This document shows positions 1 to 7,934 of a DNA stretch of 64,000 bases, in pieces. Source of the DNA: Variovorax sp. dw_308. GTDB lineage: Bacteria; Pseudomonadota; Gammaproteobacteria; Burkholderiales; Burkholderiaceae_C. The position numbers were made by a program, and so were the translations under genes. Within the stretch, counting starts at the first letter, position 1. The number at the start of each line of letters is the position of its first letter. Location of the stretch: assembly GCF_019207085.1 (NCBI RefSeq), contig NZ_JAATOM010000010.1, positions 1 through 64,000 of the forward strand, given 5' to 3'. The notes below the pieces were generated by a model that was not told the DNA's origin, did not search any database, and worked only from the letters and a program-made list of their open reading frames with translations.

Positions 1-431
1 GCGCGTGTCAGGTGCGCCTCGCGCGGCACCGCGCGCGCATTGTTCCGGGCCTGCGCCAGCCATTGCGCCAAGGCATCGGCCGGCGCGGCGCGCATCATCA
101 CATTGGCCGCGTCGCCGGCATTGACGACCTGGGCGCTGGCCCCGAGCGACTGGCGCACCGAGCTCTCCAGCGCCCGCAGGGATTCGTCGCGGTTGGCACG
201 CGGTTGCGACTGCAGCGCCTTGGCCTGCGCCTGCAGCGTGCTCATGCGCTGCAATTGGGCGTCGAGCCGCTTGTGCTCCTCGCGCGCTGCCGACAACGTG
301 TTCAAGGCCGGTGCCAGCGCCACCCACCACACCAGCGCCAGCAGCACCAGCGTCACGGCAGCCGTCACCAGCCGGCGCTCGCGCGTTTCCATTTCGGCCC
401 AGCGCGCCTGCATGACTTCGCGGAACTTCAT
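1..431 (-). CDS. gspM: Type II secretion protein GspM, 3' part cut by the window edge
   Basis: This is the start of a bitopic inner-membrane protein of the type II secretion platform, where GspM partners GspL. The first 143 codons are visible and the frame is open to base 1. A short cytoplasmic N-terminus (MKFREVMQARW) is followed by one membrane segment at about residues 23-42 and then a heparin-like coiled stretch rich in Ala, Gln and Arg, the usual GspM layout. Its ATG overlaps the gspL stop in an ATGA tetranucleotide, so translation is probably coupled. The call rests on position and architecture, because GspM sequences diverge strongly. Confidence 0.8.
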   Translation of the reverse strand, partial: MKFREVMQARWAEMETRERRLVTAAVTLVLLALVWWVALAPALNTLSAAREEHKRLDAQLQRMSTLQAQAKALQSQPRANRDESLRALESSVRQSLGASAQVVNAGDAANVMMRAAPADALAQWLAQARNNARAVPREAHLTR

Positions 432-1639
432 CGCCTCGCCTCCGCCTGCACCAGCAGCAAGTCGCCTTCGCCGCGCGCCGTGTAGCCGCGCGAGGCCATC
501 GTGTTGGTCAATGCGCCGACCTCCGTGGCCGAGAGATTGAGACCGCGCAACCGCAACTGGCCGGCGTTGTAGTCGAGCGCGGTCGGCACCCGGCCCGGCG
601 GCAGGCTGGCGCCGAGGGCGGCCAGCATCGGTTCCAGGTCGAGCGAGGCCACGCCGCCGGTGGCCTGCTGCAGCGCCGCCACCTCGCTCGCCATCTGGAG
701 CGGTGCATCGAGCACCACCTTCACCGAGGGAAAGGTCTGCACCAGGATCGCGTTGATGCCGGCGCGCTTGGCTTCCAGCGCGTTGCGCTCCTTCCAGGCC
801 CAGGCATTGAGGCCGACCAGTTGCGCCAGCACCAGCACCACGGCACCCCATCGGGCGGCGCGCCACTGGGGCGCATGGCGCAGCGCATTCAGCCATGCGC
901 CGAATTTCTTGCCGGCGCGGGCACGGCCGCTGCTGGCCAGGTCGAACTGGGCCAGGTCCCAGGGCGTGCGGGCGGCCTGCAGCCAGCGCTCGGGCGTCTG
1001 CGCGATCGGCAGGCGCTGGCCCAGCAACGCTTCCGCCTGCGCCGCGACGGCGGGCTCCGCGCTGGCCACCGCGGTGTCGAGCGGGGCGCTGCCGACCAGC
1101 GCCAGGCTGGCGGCGTTGAGCGGCAGCGTGGCCACGCCGTTGGCGTCGCAGACCGTGAGCTGCGCGGACTCGGGCTCGCCGGTGGCGAACAGCATGGCTG
1201 GCGAGTCGGCGGGCTGGGGTGCAAATTCCGGGACGATGCGCGTCACGCGCCGGCCGGCGGATTCGAGCGCCTGCACCGCGGCCCGCAGGCCGATGCGCTG
1301 GCTGGCTGCGACCCAGACCGTTGCGCCAGGCTTGGCGCCGGGTGCCAGTGCGAAGTGCAAGGACTCGGGCTCGTCCAGCAGGTGCTCTTCGAGCAGGCCG
1401 TCCAGCACGGAACGCAGCCGCGCTGCGCCGCCCAGGTTGCCTGGCGGCAAGGCCACGGCGTGCCACGACAGCGCGGCGCCCGGCACCAGCAGGGTGACGT
1501 CGTTGCCGGCGGGCAACAGCGCCAGCGGCGCGCTGCCGTGCGAAAGCAGCGTACGCCCGTCATCGGCCGCCAGCGCCCAGCCATGGTCGGCGCCGCCATG
1601 GGCGCGCGACAACGGTGGACAAACGATCAATTCAGGCAT
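428..1639 (-). CDS. gspL: Type II secretion protein GspL
   Basis: 403 residues, normal for GspL, the inner-membrane assembly protein that recruits the GspE ATPase to the pseudopilus base. The N-terminal two thirds form the actin-like cytoplasmic domain. One membrane segment lies near residue 265-280 (WGAVVLVLAQLVGLNAWAW), followed by a periplasmic ferredoxin-like domain. The gene is separated from gspK by 129 bases, unlike the tight packing of its neighbours. That gap holds a small hairpin (1686-1704) and a TACAAT -10-like hexamer on the minus strand (1664-1669), so gspL-gspM may have their own promoter. I found no convincing -35 for it. Confidence 0.88.
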   Translation of the reverse strand: MPELIVCPPLSRAHGGADHGWALAADDGRTLLSHGSAPLALLPAGNDVTLLVPGAALSWHAVALPPGNLGGAARLRSVLDGLLEEHLLDEPESLHFALAPGAKPGATVWVAASQRIGLRAAVQALESAGRRVTRIVPEFAPQPADSPAMLFATGEPESAQLTVCDANGVATLPLNAASLALVGSAPLDTAVASAEPAVAAQAEALLGQRLPIAQTPERWLQAARTPWDLAQFDLASSGRARAGKKFGAWLNALRHAPQWRAARWGAVVLVLAQLVGLNAWAWKERNALEAKRAGINAILVQTFPSVKVVLDAPLQMASEVAALQQATGGVASLDLEPMLAALGASLPPGRVPTALDYNAGQLRLRGLNLSATEVGALTNTMASRGYTARGEGDLLLVQAEARR

Positions 1640-1768
1640 GGGCGATCCGGGAAAAGGGGGGCCATTGTAGAAGGCGCCCGCCCAACGCTATTTTTTTGAT
1701 AGCGCGGGTTGCAGGCAGGACGGGCACTTCACAAAAGCATCAAAAGATAGACCCCGTCCGACCGCGGA

Positions 1769-2899
1769 TCAACGTGGGGCGGCAGTCTGCGTTGCGCCTG
1801 CGCCACGCTCGCGCCACAGCACGGTGACCTTGATGCCGTCGCGCCGCAGCAGCGAGTTTTCCTCGACAAAGGTGTTGTCGAGCCGCAACTTGCCTTCGAC
1901 CTCGAAGTAGTTGGTGGAGACGCTGTGACGTTGCGCGTTGAACGCCATGGCTTGGTCGCGCAGCACGCTGTCCGTGTCCGGGAGCTGGCTGAAGAACTTG
2001 AGCGTGCGCCGCGCCACCACTTGCTTGGCGGCAGCCATGTCCATGCCGGGCACGCTGGCGTAGATGGCCTCGGCGCTGGCGGTGTTGATGTTGAGCGGCG
2101 TGCCCGCCGGCAGCACGGTGACGTAGGGCTGCAGCGCGGCCACCGTCTGCGGCGAAAGGCCGAACCAGACCAGTTGCGAGGTGTGAATCGGCATCAGCGG
2201 AACGCTGGGCGCCTGCGCATCGTCGCCTGCCGACGTGCTGGTGGTCACCGTGGTGGTCGTGGTCGGGGTAGCAGCCGCTGGCGTCGTGGCCGTGTCGGTT
2301 GCCGCACCGGCAGCCGCCGCGGTCGGCGCCGTGGTGGTGACCGTCGTGATCCCGGTCATCGCGCGCTGCACGCCGTTGGCGAGCAGGTCCACCTCGCCGA
2401 CCGGCAAAGCGAGCAGGGAGAACAGTTTCTTGAAGGAAGCCACCGCCGCGGCGTCAGGCTTGTTGCCGCTCACCAGGTTCATCACGTTGAGCTTCGATTG
2501 GGCGTCGACGATGCGGCCCGACAGCAATGCATCGGGCAGGCCCTCGAGCGAGGCGCTCGAGACGTTCTTCTCGGCAGAAAGGAAGCTCGACAGCCGGGCC
2601 TCCTCCAGCGGAATGGCCCACGGCTCGCCCAGGTGGTCCGGCCCGCCGGCGTTGCCGTCCGCCCGCAGGATCAGGCGCGCCCAATCGAGCGCGCCGATCA
2701 GCACCCAGGCCGACTGCACGCGCGCGCGCTCGGCCTGCTCCACCTCGACCGCCCGCCATTGCTGCCACAGGGCGGCCGCGGCGAGGGTGGCCACCAGCGT
2801 CACGGTCAGCATTGCGGCCAGCAACGCCGCGCCGGCCTGGCGCGTCTTCGAGGCTGCGGATGGCCGGCTCAAGCGCGGGGAGGCGTTGCGCGGCGTCAT
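1769..2899 (-). CDS. gspK: Type II secretion minor pseudopilin GspK
   Basis: 376 residues. GspK sits at the pseudopilus tip with GspI and GspJ. The N-terminus has the prepilin pattern QAGAALLAAMLTV. It lacks the Glu at position +5 after the cleavage site, which is typical of GspK. The rest is the large GspK-specific domain, including the SKLNVMNLV and NINTASAEAIY helix-hairpin-helix-like segments. A Thr/Ala-rich low-complexity insert occupies about residues 184-232. The ATG at 2899 overlaps the gspJ stop (ATGA). An in-frame extension reaches 3178 but runs inside gspJ and is rejected. Confidence 0.88.
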   Translation of the reverse strand: MTPRNASPRLSRPSAASKTRQAGAALLAAMLTVTLVATLAAAALWQQWRAVEVEQAERARVQSAWVLIGALDWARLILRADGNAGGPDHLGEPWAIPLEEARLSSFLSAEKNVSSASLEGLPDALLSGRIVDAQSKLNVMNLVSGNKPDAAAVASFKKLFSLLALPVGEVDLLANGVQRAMTGITTVTTTAPTAAAAGAATDTATTPAAATPTTTTTVTTSTSAGDDAQAPSVPLMPIHTSQLVWFGLSPQTVAALQPYVTVLPAGTPLNINTASAEAIYASVPGMDMAAAKQVVARRTLKFFSQLPDTDSVLRDQAMAFNAQRHSVSTNYFEVEGKLRLDNTFVEENSLLRRDGIKVTVLWRERGAGATQTAAPR

Positions 2900-3546
2900 G
2901 TCTTCGGAATACTCGAGGAGGGCCGCACCCAGTCGCGCGACAGCAGGCCGGTCAGCGCCGGGCCGGGCGGCAGGTTCAGCACCAGCCGCACGCCGTCGGG
3001 CAGGGCATTGGCGCTGGCGAGCGTGGCGGCGCCGACGGCTGGGCTCCAGGTGTCGTTGCGGAAATAGTAGAGCTGCCAGCTGTCCACCGGCATCAGGCTC
3101 ACGTCGAGGCCGCGCGCGGCGGAGTCGGCCGCGTCGCCCTGCGCCCAGGCGGCGGCGCTGGCCCAGGCGGCCTGCCATTCGTCACGTCGCGTCAACGGAG
3201 CCGATTGCCAGCGGCTCCAGTAGCTGCCGTCGGCCTGGGTGCGCAGGGTCCAGGCAACCACGTAGATCACCGGCCGCAGGTCGTCGACGCCGCGCCGCGT
3301 GATCCGCAACAGCCGGCCGTCCCAGTCGATGGTGCTGGTGCCATCCAGCCGGGTGATTCCGTCGAGGTCGGCGCTCCATTGCGACAGCGTGGTCTGCAGC
3401 GTCAGCACGGCATCGCCGCGGGCGCGGTTGTGCTCCTGCGCGCTCGCCATGCTCTCGATGCCGCGCCAGCTCATCAGCGCCAGCATCGCCATGACGGCGA
3501 CGGCCACCATGAGCTCGATCAGCGTGAAGCCGCGTTGCCGGTTCAT
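2896..3546 (-). CDS. gspJ: Type II secretion minor pseudopilin GspJ
   Basis: 216 residues, with a type IV prepilin N-terminus (MNRQRGFTLIELMVAVAVMA). The leader is very short, GspO/PilD cleavage is expected after Gly6, and the conserved +5 Glu is present. The C-terminal part contains the WSADLDGITR and YVVAWTLR stretches of the GspJ globular domain. It forms the pseudopilus tip with GspI and GspK in the periplasm. It begins 15 bases after the gspI stop and overlaps gspK by four bases. Confidence 0.88.
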   Translation of the reverse strand: MNRQRGFTLIELMVAVAVMAMLALMSWRGIESMASAQEHNRARGDAVLTLQTTLSQWSADLDGITRLDGTSTIDWDGRLLRITRRGVDDLRPVIYVVAWTLRTQADGSYWSRWQSAPLTRRDEWQAAWASAAAWAQGDAADSAARGLDVSLMPVDSWQLYYFRNDTWSPAVGAATLASANALPDGVRLVLNLPPGPALTGLLSRDWVRPSSSIPKT

Positions 3547-3561
3547 GAAGAACCCTTCATC

Positions 3562-3963
3562 CTAGTACCTGCCGACCACGGTCGACACGCGCAGCACCGG
3601 CGCATCCTCCGCGTCGCGCACCTGCACATCGACGCGGCGGAAGTCGGGATTCAGCGTGGCTGTGGTCGATACGCCTACGTTGAAATTGTTGCCGGCCTGC
3701 GTGCACACCGATGCACTGTCGCCCACCGCCGGCATCGCGCGCGCCAGCCGGACCTTGGCCAGTTCGTTCTCGGCGCAGATCTGGGCCAGCATCGCGTCGG
3801 ACTGGCGCTGGGCGTTGCGGGTCAGCGCGCTGGTGGCCTGCGACCCGGCCATCAGGGCGATCGCGACGATGCCGAGTGCGACCAGCACCTCGATCAGCGT
3901 GAATCCGCGAACGGCTCGCCGGACTGCGGCGCGAGCGCCGTTAGACGGCCGGGCGGCGCTCAT
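3562..3963 (-). CDS. gspI: Type II secretion minor pseudopilin GspI
   Basis: 133 residues. A 19-residue Arg-rich leader precedes the prepilin motif RGFTLIEVLVALGIVAIALM, with Glu at +5. The remainder matches the small GspI fold (NELAKVRLARAMP; DFRRVDVQVRD). GspI nucleates the tip complex with GspJ and GspK. Its ATG overlaps the gspH stop by ATGA, which fixes the start and implies coupling. Confidence 0.88.
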   Translation of the reverse strand: MSAARPSNGARAAVRRAVRGFTLIEVLVALGIVAIALMAGSQATSALTRNAQRQSDAMLAQICAENELAKVRLARAMPAVGDSASVCTQAGNNFNVGVSTTATLNPDFRRVDVQVRDAEDAPVLRVSTVVGRY

Positions 3964-4451
3964 GGCGAAACCACTGCAAACGGCCGCAATCCATCGGTCG
4001 CGATTCGAAGACTGCGCGCGGGCGGACCCTCGGTCGTCAACACCACCTGCTGCGCCGCGATGATCGGGTCGGGCCCGAGCAGCAGCGCCGGCGTGGTCCG
4101 CCCGTCGGCGGTGGCGGGTTGCGCGGCGACCCCGTTCTCGAGCCAGGTGCCCGGCAGCGCATTGGGCGGGAGGCCATCGAAGGTAAAGCCTTCAGCGGTC
4201 GTGCGCCAGCGCACGGTTGCGCCGCTGGCGCGCGACTGGGCACGCGCGGCGTCCAGCAGCACTGCCAGGCGTTCGCCTTCGCGTTCGAGGGAGGTCTGGC
4301 CGCTGTCGCGTATCGCAAAACCAAGGCCAGCCGTGGCAATCGCGATGATGGTGATCACCACCATCAACTCGAGCAGCGTGAAGCCACTCGCGTGGCGGGG
4401 GCTGCCGGGCCTACTGCCAGCTGCCGATGTCGGCATTGTTGCCTTCGCCAC
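3960..4451 (-). CDS. gspH: Type II secretion pseudopilin GspH
   Basis: 163 residues from this start. The prepilin signature SGFTLLELMVVITIIAIA begins about residue 22 with Glu at +5. A GspH-type C-terminal domain follows (ERLAVLLDAARAQSRASGA; VRWRTTAEGFTFDGLPP). The start is uncertain: ATG at 4451 lies 41 bases inside the 3' end of gspG, and a second in-frame ATG at 4436 would give a leader closer to the usual length. Both require overlap with gspG. GspH is a minor pseudopilin between the GspG shaft and the tip. Confidence 0.84.
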   Translation of the reverse strand: MAKATMPTSAAGSRPGSPRHASGFTLLELMVVITIIAIATAGLGFAIRDSGQTSLEREGERLAVLLDAARAQSRASGATVRWRTTAEGFTFDGLPPNALPGTWLENGVAAQPATADGRTTPALLLGPDPIIAAQQVVLTTEGPPARSLRIATDGLRPFAVVSP

Positions 4452-4851
4452 CCGGCTGGCCGTCCGCGCCGAACGAGAACACGTCGATCTCGCCCTTGAT
4501 GCCGGGGTTCAGGTACTGATAGGGCTTGCCCCAGGGGTCGTTGGGCAGCTTGTCGATGTTGGGCTTCCAGTTGGGTGCGGCGGGGCCGGTGGTGGGTGGC
4601 ACGACGAGCGCCTGCAGGCCCTGCTCGGCGGTGGGATAGCGCTGGTTGTCGAGGCGGTAGCGCTTGAGCGCCTGCATCAGGTTGGCGATGTCGGTGCGGG
4701 CGCTCTGCACGCGGGCTTCGTCGACACGGCCGATGACGTTGGGCACGATCAGGGCGGCCAGCACGCCGATGATGACCAGCACGACCATCAGTTCGATGAG
4801 GGTGAAGCCGCGTTGCAGGGAGGCACGCAGTGGGCGGGGCGAAGGTGTCAT
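4411..4851 (-). CDS. gspG: Type II secretion major pseudopilin GspG
   Basis: 146 residues, the usual size. The leader MTPSPRPLRASLQRG is followed by FTLIELMVVLVIIGVLAALI, the classic class III prepilin signal. The body carries the GspG-specific segments PTAEQGLQALV, NDPWGKPYQYLNPG and FSFGADGQPGGEG, the last close to the Ca2+-binding loop. GspG is the shaft subunit of the pseudopilus. It is the first gene of the minus-strand gsp run and lies back to back with gspC, with 48 bases between the two start codons. An in-frame extension to 5172 would run antisense through gspC and is rejected. Confidence 0.93.
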   Translation of the reverse strand: MTPSPRPLRASLQRGFTLIELMVVLVIIGVLAALIVPNVIGRVDEARVQSARTDIANLMQALKRYRLDNQRYPTAEQGLQALVVPPTTGPAAPNWKPNIDKLPNDPWGKPYQYLNPGIKGEIDVFSFGADGQPGGEGNNADIGSWQ

Positions 4852-4899
4852 GGGGAAGTCGGGCTTGGTTCGTGCGGCGCTGCATGATAATCCGCCCAC

Positions 4900-5493
4900 A
4901 TGTCGGTCCCGTCCACGCTCCAGGCCCCTTTTGCCACTTCTTCGCGCTGGCCTGTGGCCCTCGCCACGCTGCTCGTGTGGGGGGTGGCCGCCGCGAGCCT
5001 CGTGTTCTGGGGCTTGCGCCTCGCAGCCCCGGCCGATTCGGCCCCGCCGCCGGCGGTGGCCGGTGCGCCGGTGACGGTCGATCCGACTTCGGTCGCGCGC
5101 TTCCTTGGCGCGGTCAACACACCTGTGGCCGCCGCGGCCACGCCCGATGCGGCAAGCCGTTTCGTGCTGCAAGGCGTGATTGCCGATACGGATGGCCAGG
5201 GCGCCGCGCTGATCGCCGTCGACGGCAAGCCGGCGCGCCCGTTCCGTGTGGGCGCCAGCATCGGCGACAGCTACGTATTGCAGTCGGTCGGTGCGCGCGC
5301 GGCATCGCTGGGCGCTGTCGCGCGGGGGCCGGTCGCCTTCACGCTGAAGCTGCCCGATCGCCCGATGGCCATCCCCGGCGTCGCTGGCCCGGCGAGCCCG
5401 GCGGCCAGCAGTCCCGGCGGCTTCGGCAGCCCGGGCGGTCCTGGCAGTCCCGGCAGCCCTGCCACTTTCGGCGGCCCCGCCCGCGGGCCCTGA
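4900..5493 (+). CDS. gspC: Type II secretion protein GspC-like (type II secretion protein N)
   Basis: 197 residues, anchored in the inner membrane by one segment (about 17-42). A periplasmic homology-region-like domain follows (FVLQGVIADTDGQGAALIAV; VGASIGDSYVLQSV). In GspC this domain contacts the GspD secretin. There is no PDZ or coiled-coil domain. Instead, residues about 155-197 form a Gly/Pro/Ser tail with GSPG and GGPG repeats. It is divergent from gspG, so both could share a small promoter region. The product is assigned from domain pattern and locus. Confidence 0.75.
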   Translation: MSVPSTLQAPFATSSRWPVALATLLVWGVAAASLVFWGLRLAAPADSAPPPAVAGAPVTVDPTSVARFLGAVNTPVAAAATPDAASRFVLQGVIADTDGQGAALIAVDGKPARPFRVGASIGDSYVLQSVGARAASLGAVARGPVAFTLKLPDRPMAIPGVAGPASPAASSPGGFGSPGGPGSPGSPATFGGPARGP

Positions 5494-5499
5494 GCCCGA

Positions 5500-5539
5500 T
5501 CAGGCATCACGCCGCCGATCCCAAGGGCGGCGTGCCTGA
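5500..5539. terminator. Hairpin between convergent gspC and ilvA
   Basis: An inverted repeat pairs TCAGGC..ACGCCGCC with GGCGGCGTGCCTGA, with a three-base bulge in the left arm and a short loop. It fills almost the whole gap between the convergent stop codons of gspC and ilvA. No T-run follows on either strand, so it is at best a weak or factor-assisted bidirectional terminator. Confidence 0.4.
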
Positions 5540-5542
5540 CGT

Positions 5543-7087
5543 CTATGCCTTCAGGAACAACTGGTAGACCGGGTTCGCCGTCTCCTCGACGTACGGATAA
5601 CCCAAGGTCTGCAGGAATCCATCGAAGGCCGCGTGGTCGGCCGTCGGCACCTGCACCCCGACCAGGATGCGACCGTAGTCGGCGCCCTGGTTGCGGTAGT
5701 GGAAGAGGCTGATGTTCCAGTTCGGCCGCATCAGGTTCAGGAACTTCAGCAGCGCGCCGGGCCGCTCCGGAAAGACGAAGCGCAGCAGCCGCTCGTCATG
5801 CGCCAGCCCCGTGCGACCGCCCACCATGTGGCGGATGTGTTCCTTGGCCAGTTCGTCATGCGTCAGGTCGAGCGCGCCGAAGCCGTGTTCGACGAAGGTG
5901 TTGGCTATCGTCGTCGACTCGCCGCGCGTCGAGGTGGTAAGGCCGACGAAGACATGGGCTTCGGCCGTGTCGCTGATGCGGTAGTTGAACTCGGTCACGT
6001 TGCGCGAAGCGCCCGGCAATTCGCCGACCAGTTCGCAGAAGCGGCGGAAGCTGCCGCGCTCCTCGGGGATGGTCACCGCGAACAGCGCCTCGCGCTCCTC
6101 GCCGACTTCGGCGCGCTCTGCGACGAAGCGCAGCCGGTCGAAGTTCATGTTGGCGCCGCAGAGGATCGCCGCATAGGTCTCGCCGCGCGTGCCGTGCTGC
6201 TCCACGTATTGCTTGATCGCGGCCACTGCGAGCGCTCCAGCCGGCTCGACGATGCTGCGGGTGTCGACAAAGATGTCCTTGATGCCGGCGCACACGGCAT
6301 CGGTGTCGACGGTGATGAACTCGTCGACCAGTTCGCGCGCGATGCGGAAGGTTTCCTCGCCGACCAGCTTCACGGCGGTGCCGTCGGAGAACAGGCCGAC
6401 ATCGGGCAGCGTGACGCGTTCCTTCGCGCTCACCGACTGCATCATGGCGTCGGAGTCGTTCATCTGCACGCCGATCACCTTGATCTCGGGCCGCACGGCC
6501 TTGATGTAGTTGGCGACGCCGGAGATCAATCCGCCGCCGCCGATGGCGACGAAGACCGCGTCGAGCCTGCCCTGGTGCTGCCGCAGGATTTCCATGGCGA
6601 TCGTGCCCTGGCCGGCGATCACGTCAGGGTCGTCGAAGGGGTGTACGAAAGTGAGGCCTTGTGCGGCCTGAAGTTCGAGCGCGTGGCCGTAGGCGTCGGA
6701 ATAGCTTTCGCCGAAGAGGGCGACCTCGCCGCCGAGCGCACGCACGGCGTCGACCTTGAGCTGCGGCGTGGTCACCGGCATCACGATCACGGCCCGCGTG
6801 CCGAGCGTTCGCGCGCTGAGCGCAACGCCCTGCGCATGGTTGCCGGCCGAGGCGCAGATGACGCCCTTGCCCAACTGCTCCGCGCTCAGGTGCGCCATCT
6901 TGTTGTACGCGCCGCGCAGCTTGAAGCTGAACACCGCCTGCTGGTCCTCGCGCTTGAGCAGCACAGTGTTGCCCAGGCGCAGGCCCAGCGCGCGCGCTGG
7001 CTCCAGCGCGGATTCCACGGCCACGTCATAGACGCGCGCGGTGAGGATTTTCTTGAGGTAGTCGGCGGGGGTGAGCGGGCTGGGCAT
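5543..7087 (-). CDS. ilvA: Threonine ammonia-lyase, biosynthetic
   Basis: 514 residues, the same length as the classical biosynthetic enzyme. It deaminates L-threonine to 2-oxobutanoate, the first committed step to isoleucine. The PLP lysine is K56 in SFKLRGAYNKM. The PLP-phosphate glycine loop is seen as AIGGGGLISG, and CASAGNHAQG is the substrate-binding segment. Two C-terminal ACT-like regulatory modules (about residues 330-514, starting near EERGSFRRFCELVG) indicate feedback control by isoleucine. The gene is monocistronic: a small RNA terminator lies just upstream and gspC converges downstream. Confidence 0.95.
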   Translation of the reverse strand: MPSPLTPADYLKKILTARVYDVAVESALEPARALGLRLGNTVLLKREDQQAVFSFKLRGAYNKMAHLSAEQLGKGVICASAGNHAQGVALSARTLGTRAVIVMPVTTPQLKVDAVRALGGEVALFGESYSDAYGHALELQAAQGLTFVHPFDDPDVIAGQGTIAMEILRQHQGRLDAVFVAIGGGGLISGVANYIKAVRPEIKVIGVQMNDSDAMMQSVSAKERVTLPDVGLFSDGTAVKLVGEETFRIARELVDEFITVDTDAVCAGIKDIFVDTRSIVEPAGALAVAAIKQYVEQHGTRGETYAAILCGANMNFDRLRFVAERAEVGEEREALFAVTIPEERGSFRRFCELVGELPGASRNVTEFNYRISDTAEAHVFVGLTTSTRGESTTIANTFVEHGFGALDLTHDELAKEHIRHMVGGRTGLAHDERLLRFVFPERPGALLKFLNLMRPNWNISLFHYRNQGADYGRILVGVQVPTADHAAFDGFLQTLGYPYVEETANPVYQLFLKA

Positions 7088-7145
7088 AGGGCCGCGATCA
7101 TAGGACGCTGCGGGCGGGCCTTCCCTGGCGCAGGGCGGAGCGCAT

Positions 7146-7176
7146 AAAAAAGCCCCGAGTCTTGCGACTCGGGGCT
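7146..7176 (-). terminator. Intrinsic terminator of the candidate small RNA
   Basis: A perfect 11-base-pair stem, AGCCCCGAGTC with GACTCGGGGCT, closes a four-base loop and is followed on the minus strand by a run of T. It sits 58 bases before the ilvA start codon. It would therefore end a transcript made upstream of ilvA rather than ilvA itself. Confidence 0.85.
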
Positions 7177-7236
7177 AAATCCACCAATTGGGAGGGTGGA
7201 GGAGACAACCGGTGCACAACCATTGGTTGCGCGATG
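7146..7236 (-). ncRNA. Candidate small regulatory RNA with CU-rich loop
   Basis: A roughly 90-nucleotide transcript is predicted from a promoter at 7243-7270 and a strong intrinsic terminator at 7146-7176, with no ORF between. Three stems can be drawn. Stem 1 pairs 7214-7221 with 7225-7232. Stem 2 pairs 7180-7185 with 7195-7200 (TCCACC with GGTGGA) and exposes the loop CTCCCAATT. Stem 3 is the terminator. The single-stranded CTCCTCC just before stem 2 and the CTCCC loop are complementary to Shine-Dalgarno sequences. That design is known from Hfq-type riboregulators that block translation starts. I do not recognise a named family. It is seen in sequence only; expression is inferred. Confidence 0.6.
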
Positions 7237-7242
7237 AAATAA

Positions 7243-7270
7243 AGTATATCGACTGTTTGCTGCAACGCAA
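7243..7270 (-). promoter_or_regulatory. Sigma-70-like promoter of the candidate small RNA
   Basis: On the minus strand TTGCGT (7265-7270) and TATACT (7243-7248) are separated by 16 bases. This places the expected transcription start near 7236. The surrounding bases are AT-rich for this genome. There is no plausible reading frame downstream before the terminator. Confidence 0.55.
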
Positions 7271-7352
7271 CACGCAATAGTGTTTTTCCCCACACAAACT
7301 GGCGATCCCGTGGATTTTTGCGCGGTCGCCTTCAATCGGAGTAAGTCTTTCG

Positions 7353-7802
7353 ATGGAATGCACAGTGAGTTGGACCGGCGCGGCCGGAACGCGGTCGCCC
7401 ATGGGCTTTGTCGCGGAGACGGGCAGCGGTCACGTCCTGACCATGGATGGCGCCCCGGACGAAGCCAAGCCGGAGAACGGCGGCCGCAACCAGGCGCCGC
7501 GGCCAATGGAGACCTTGCTGGCCGGAACCGGCGGCTGCACCGCCTATGACGTGGTGCTGATCCTCAAGCGCGGCCGCCACAAGGTCGACCGCTGCAGCGT
7601 CAAGCTCACCAGCGAGCGGGCTGAAAAGGACCCCAAGGTCTTCACGAAGATCCACATGCACTTCACGGTGGCCGGCAAGGGCATCCCGGAGGCCGCCGTG
7701 GCCCGCGCCATCGCGCTGAGCCACGACACCTATTGCTCCGCCACGGTCATGCTGGGCAAGACCGCCGAGATCACGACGAGCTTCGAACTGCTGGAAAGCT
7801 GA
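7353..7802 (+). CDS. OsmC-family peroxiredoxin-like protein
   Basis: 149 residues. The OsmC/Ohr fold is recognisable from the two redox cysteines in GTGGCTAYD (about C64) and TYCSATVML (about C128), and from the RPMETLLAG segment before the first. Members reduce organic hydroperoxides or belong to the less studied YhfA branch; the GGCTAYDVVLILKR pattern resembles YhfA. It is probably cytosolic. It stands alone, divergent from the small RNA and convergent with coq7. The substrate cannot be told from sequence. Confidence 0.85.
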   Translation: MECTVSWTGAAGTRSPMGFVAETGSGHVLTMDGAPDEAKPENGGRNQAPRPMETLLAGTGGCTAYDVVLILKRGRHKVDRCSVKLTSERAEKDPKVFTKIHMHFTVAGKGIPEAAVARAIALSHDTYCSATVMLGKTAEITTSFELLES

Positions 7803-7934
7803 AGAAGGTGTGAATCGCGCCGGCCGTTTCATACGACTTTGCAATCAAGCGCAGAACAAGGCGCAGCCCCGCAGACAGTGCTGTAGTACGGCAAGGCGAT
7901 CCAACGCGGTTATGCGTTTGATCGCGGAGTCGCA

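Noticed and set aside
2527..4887. 786-codon plus-strand frame across gspG-gspK
   Set aside because: It is antisense to five pseudopilin genes with intact prepilin signatures.
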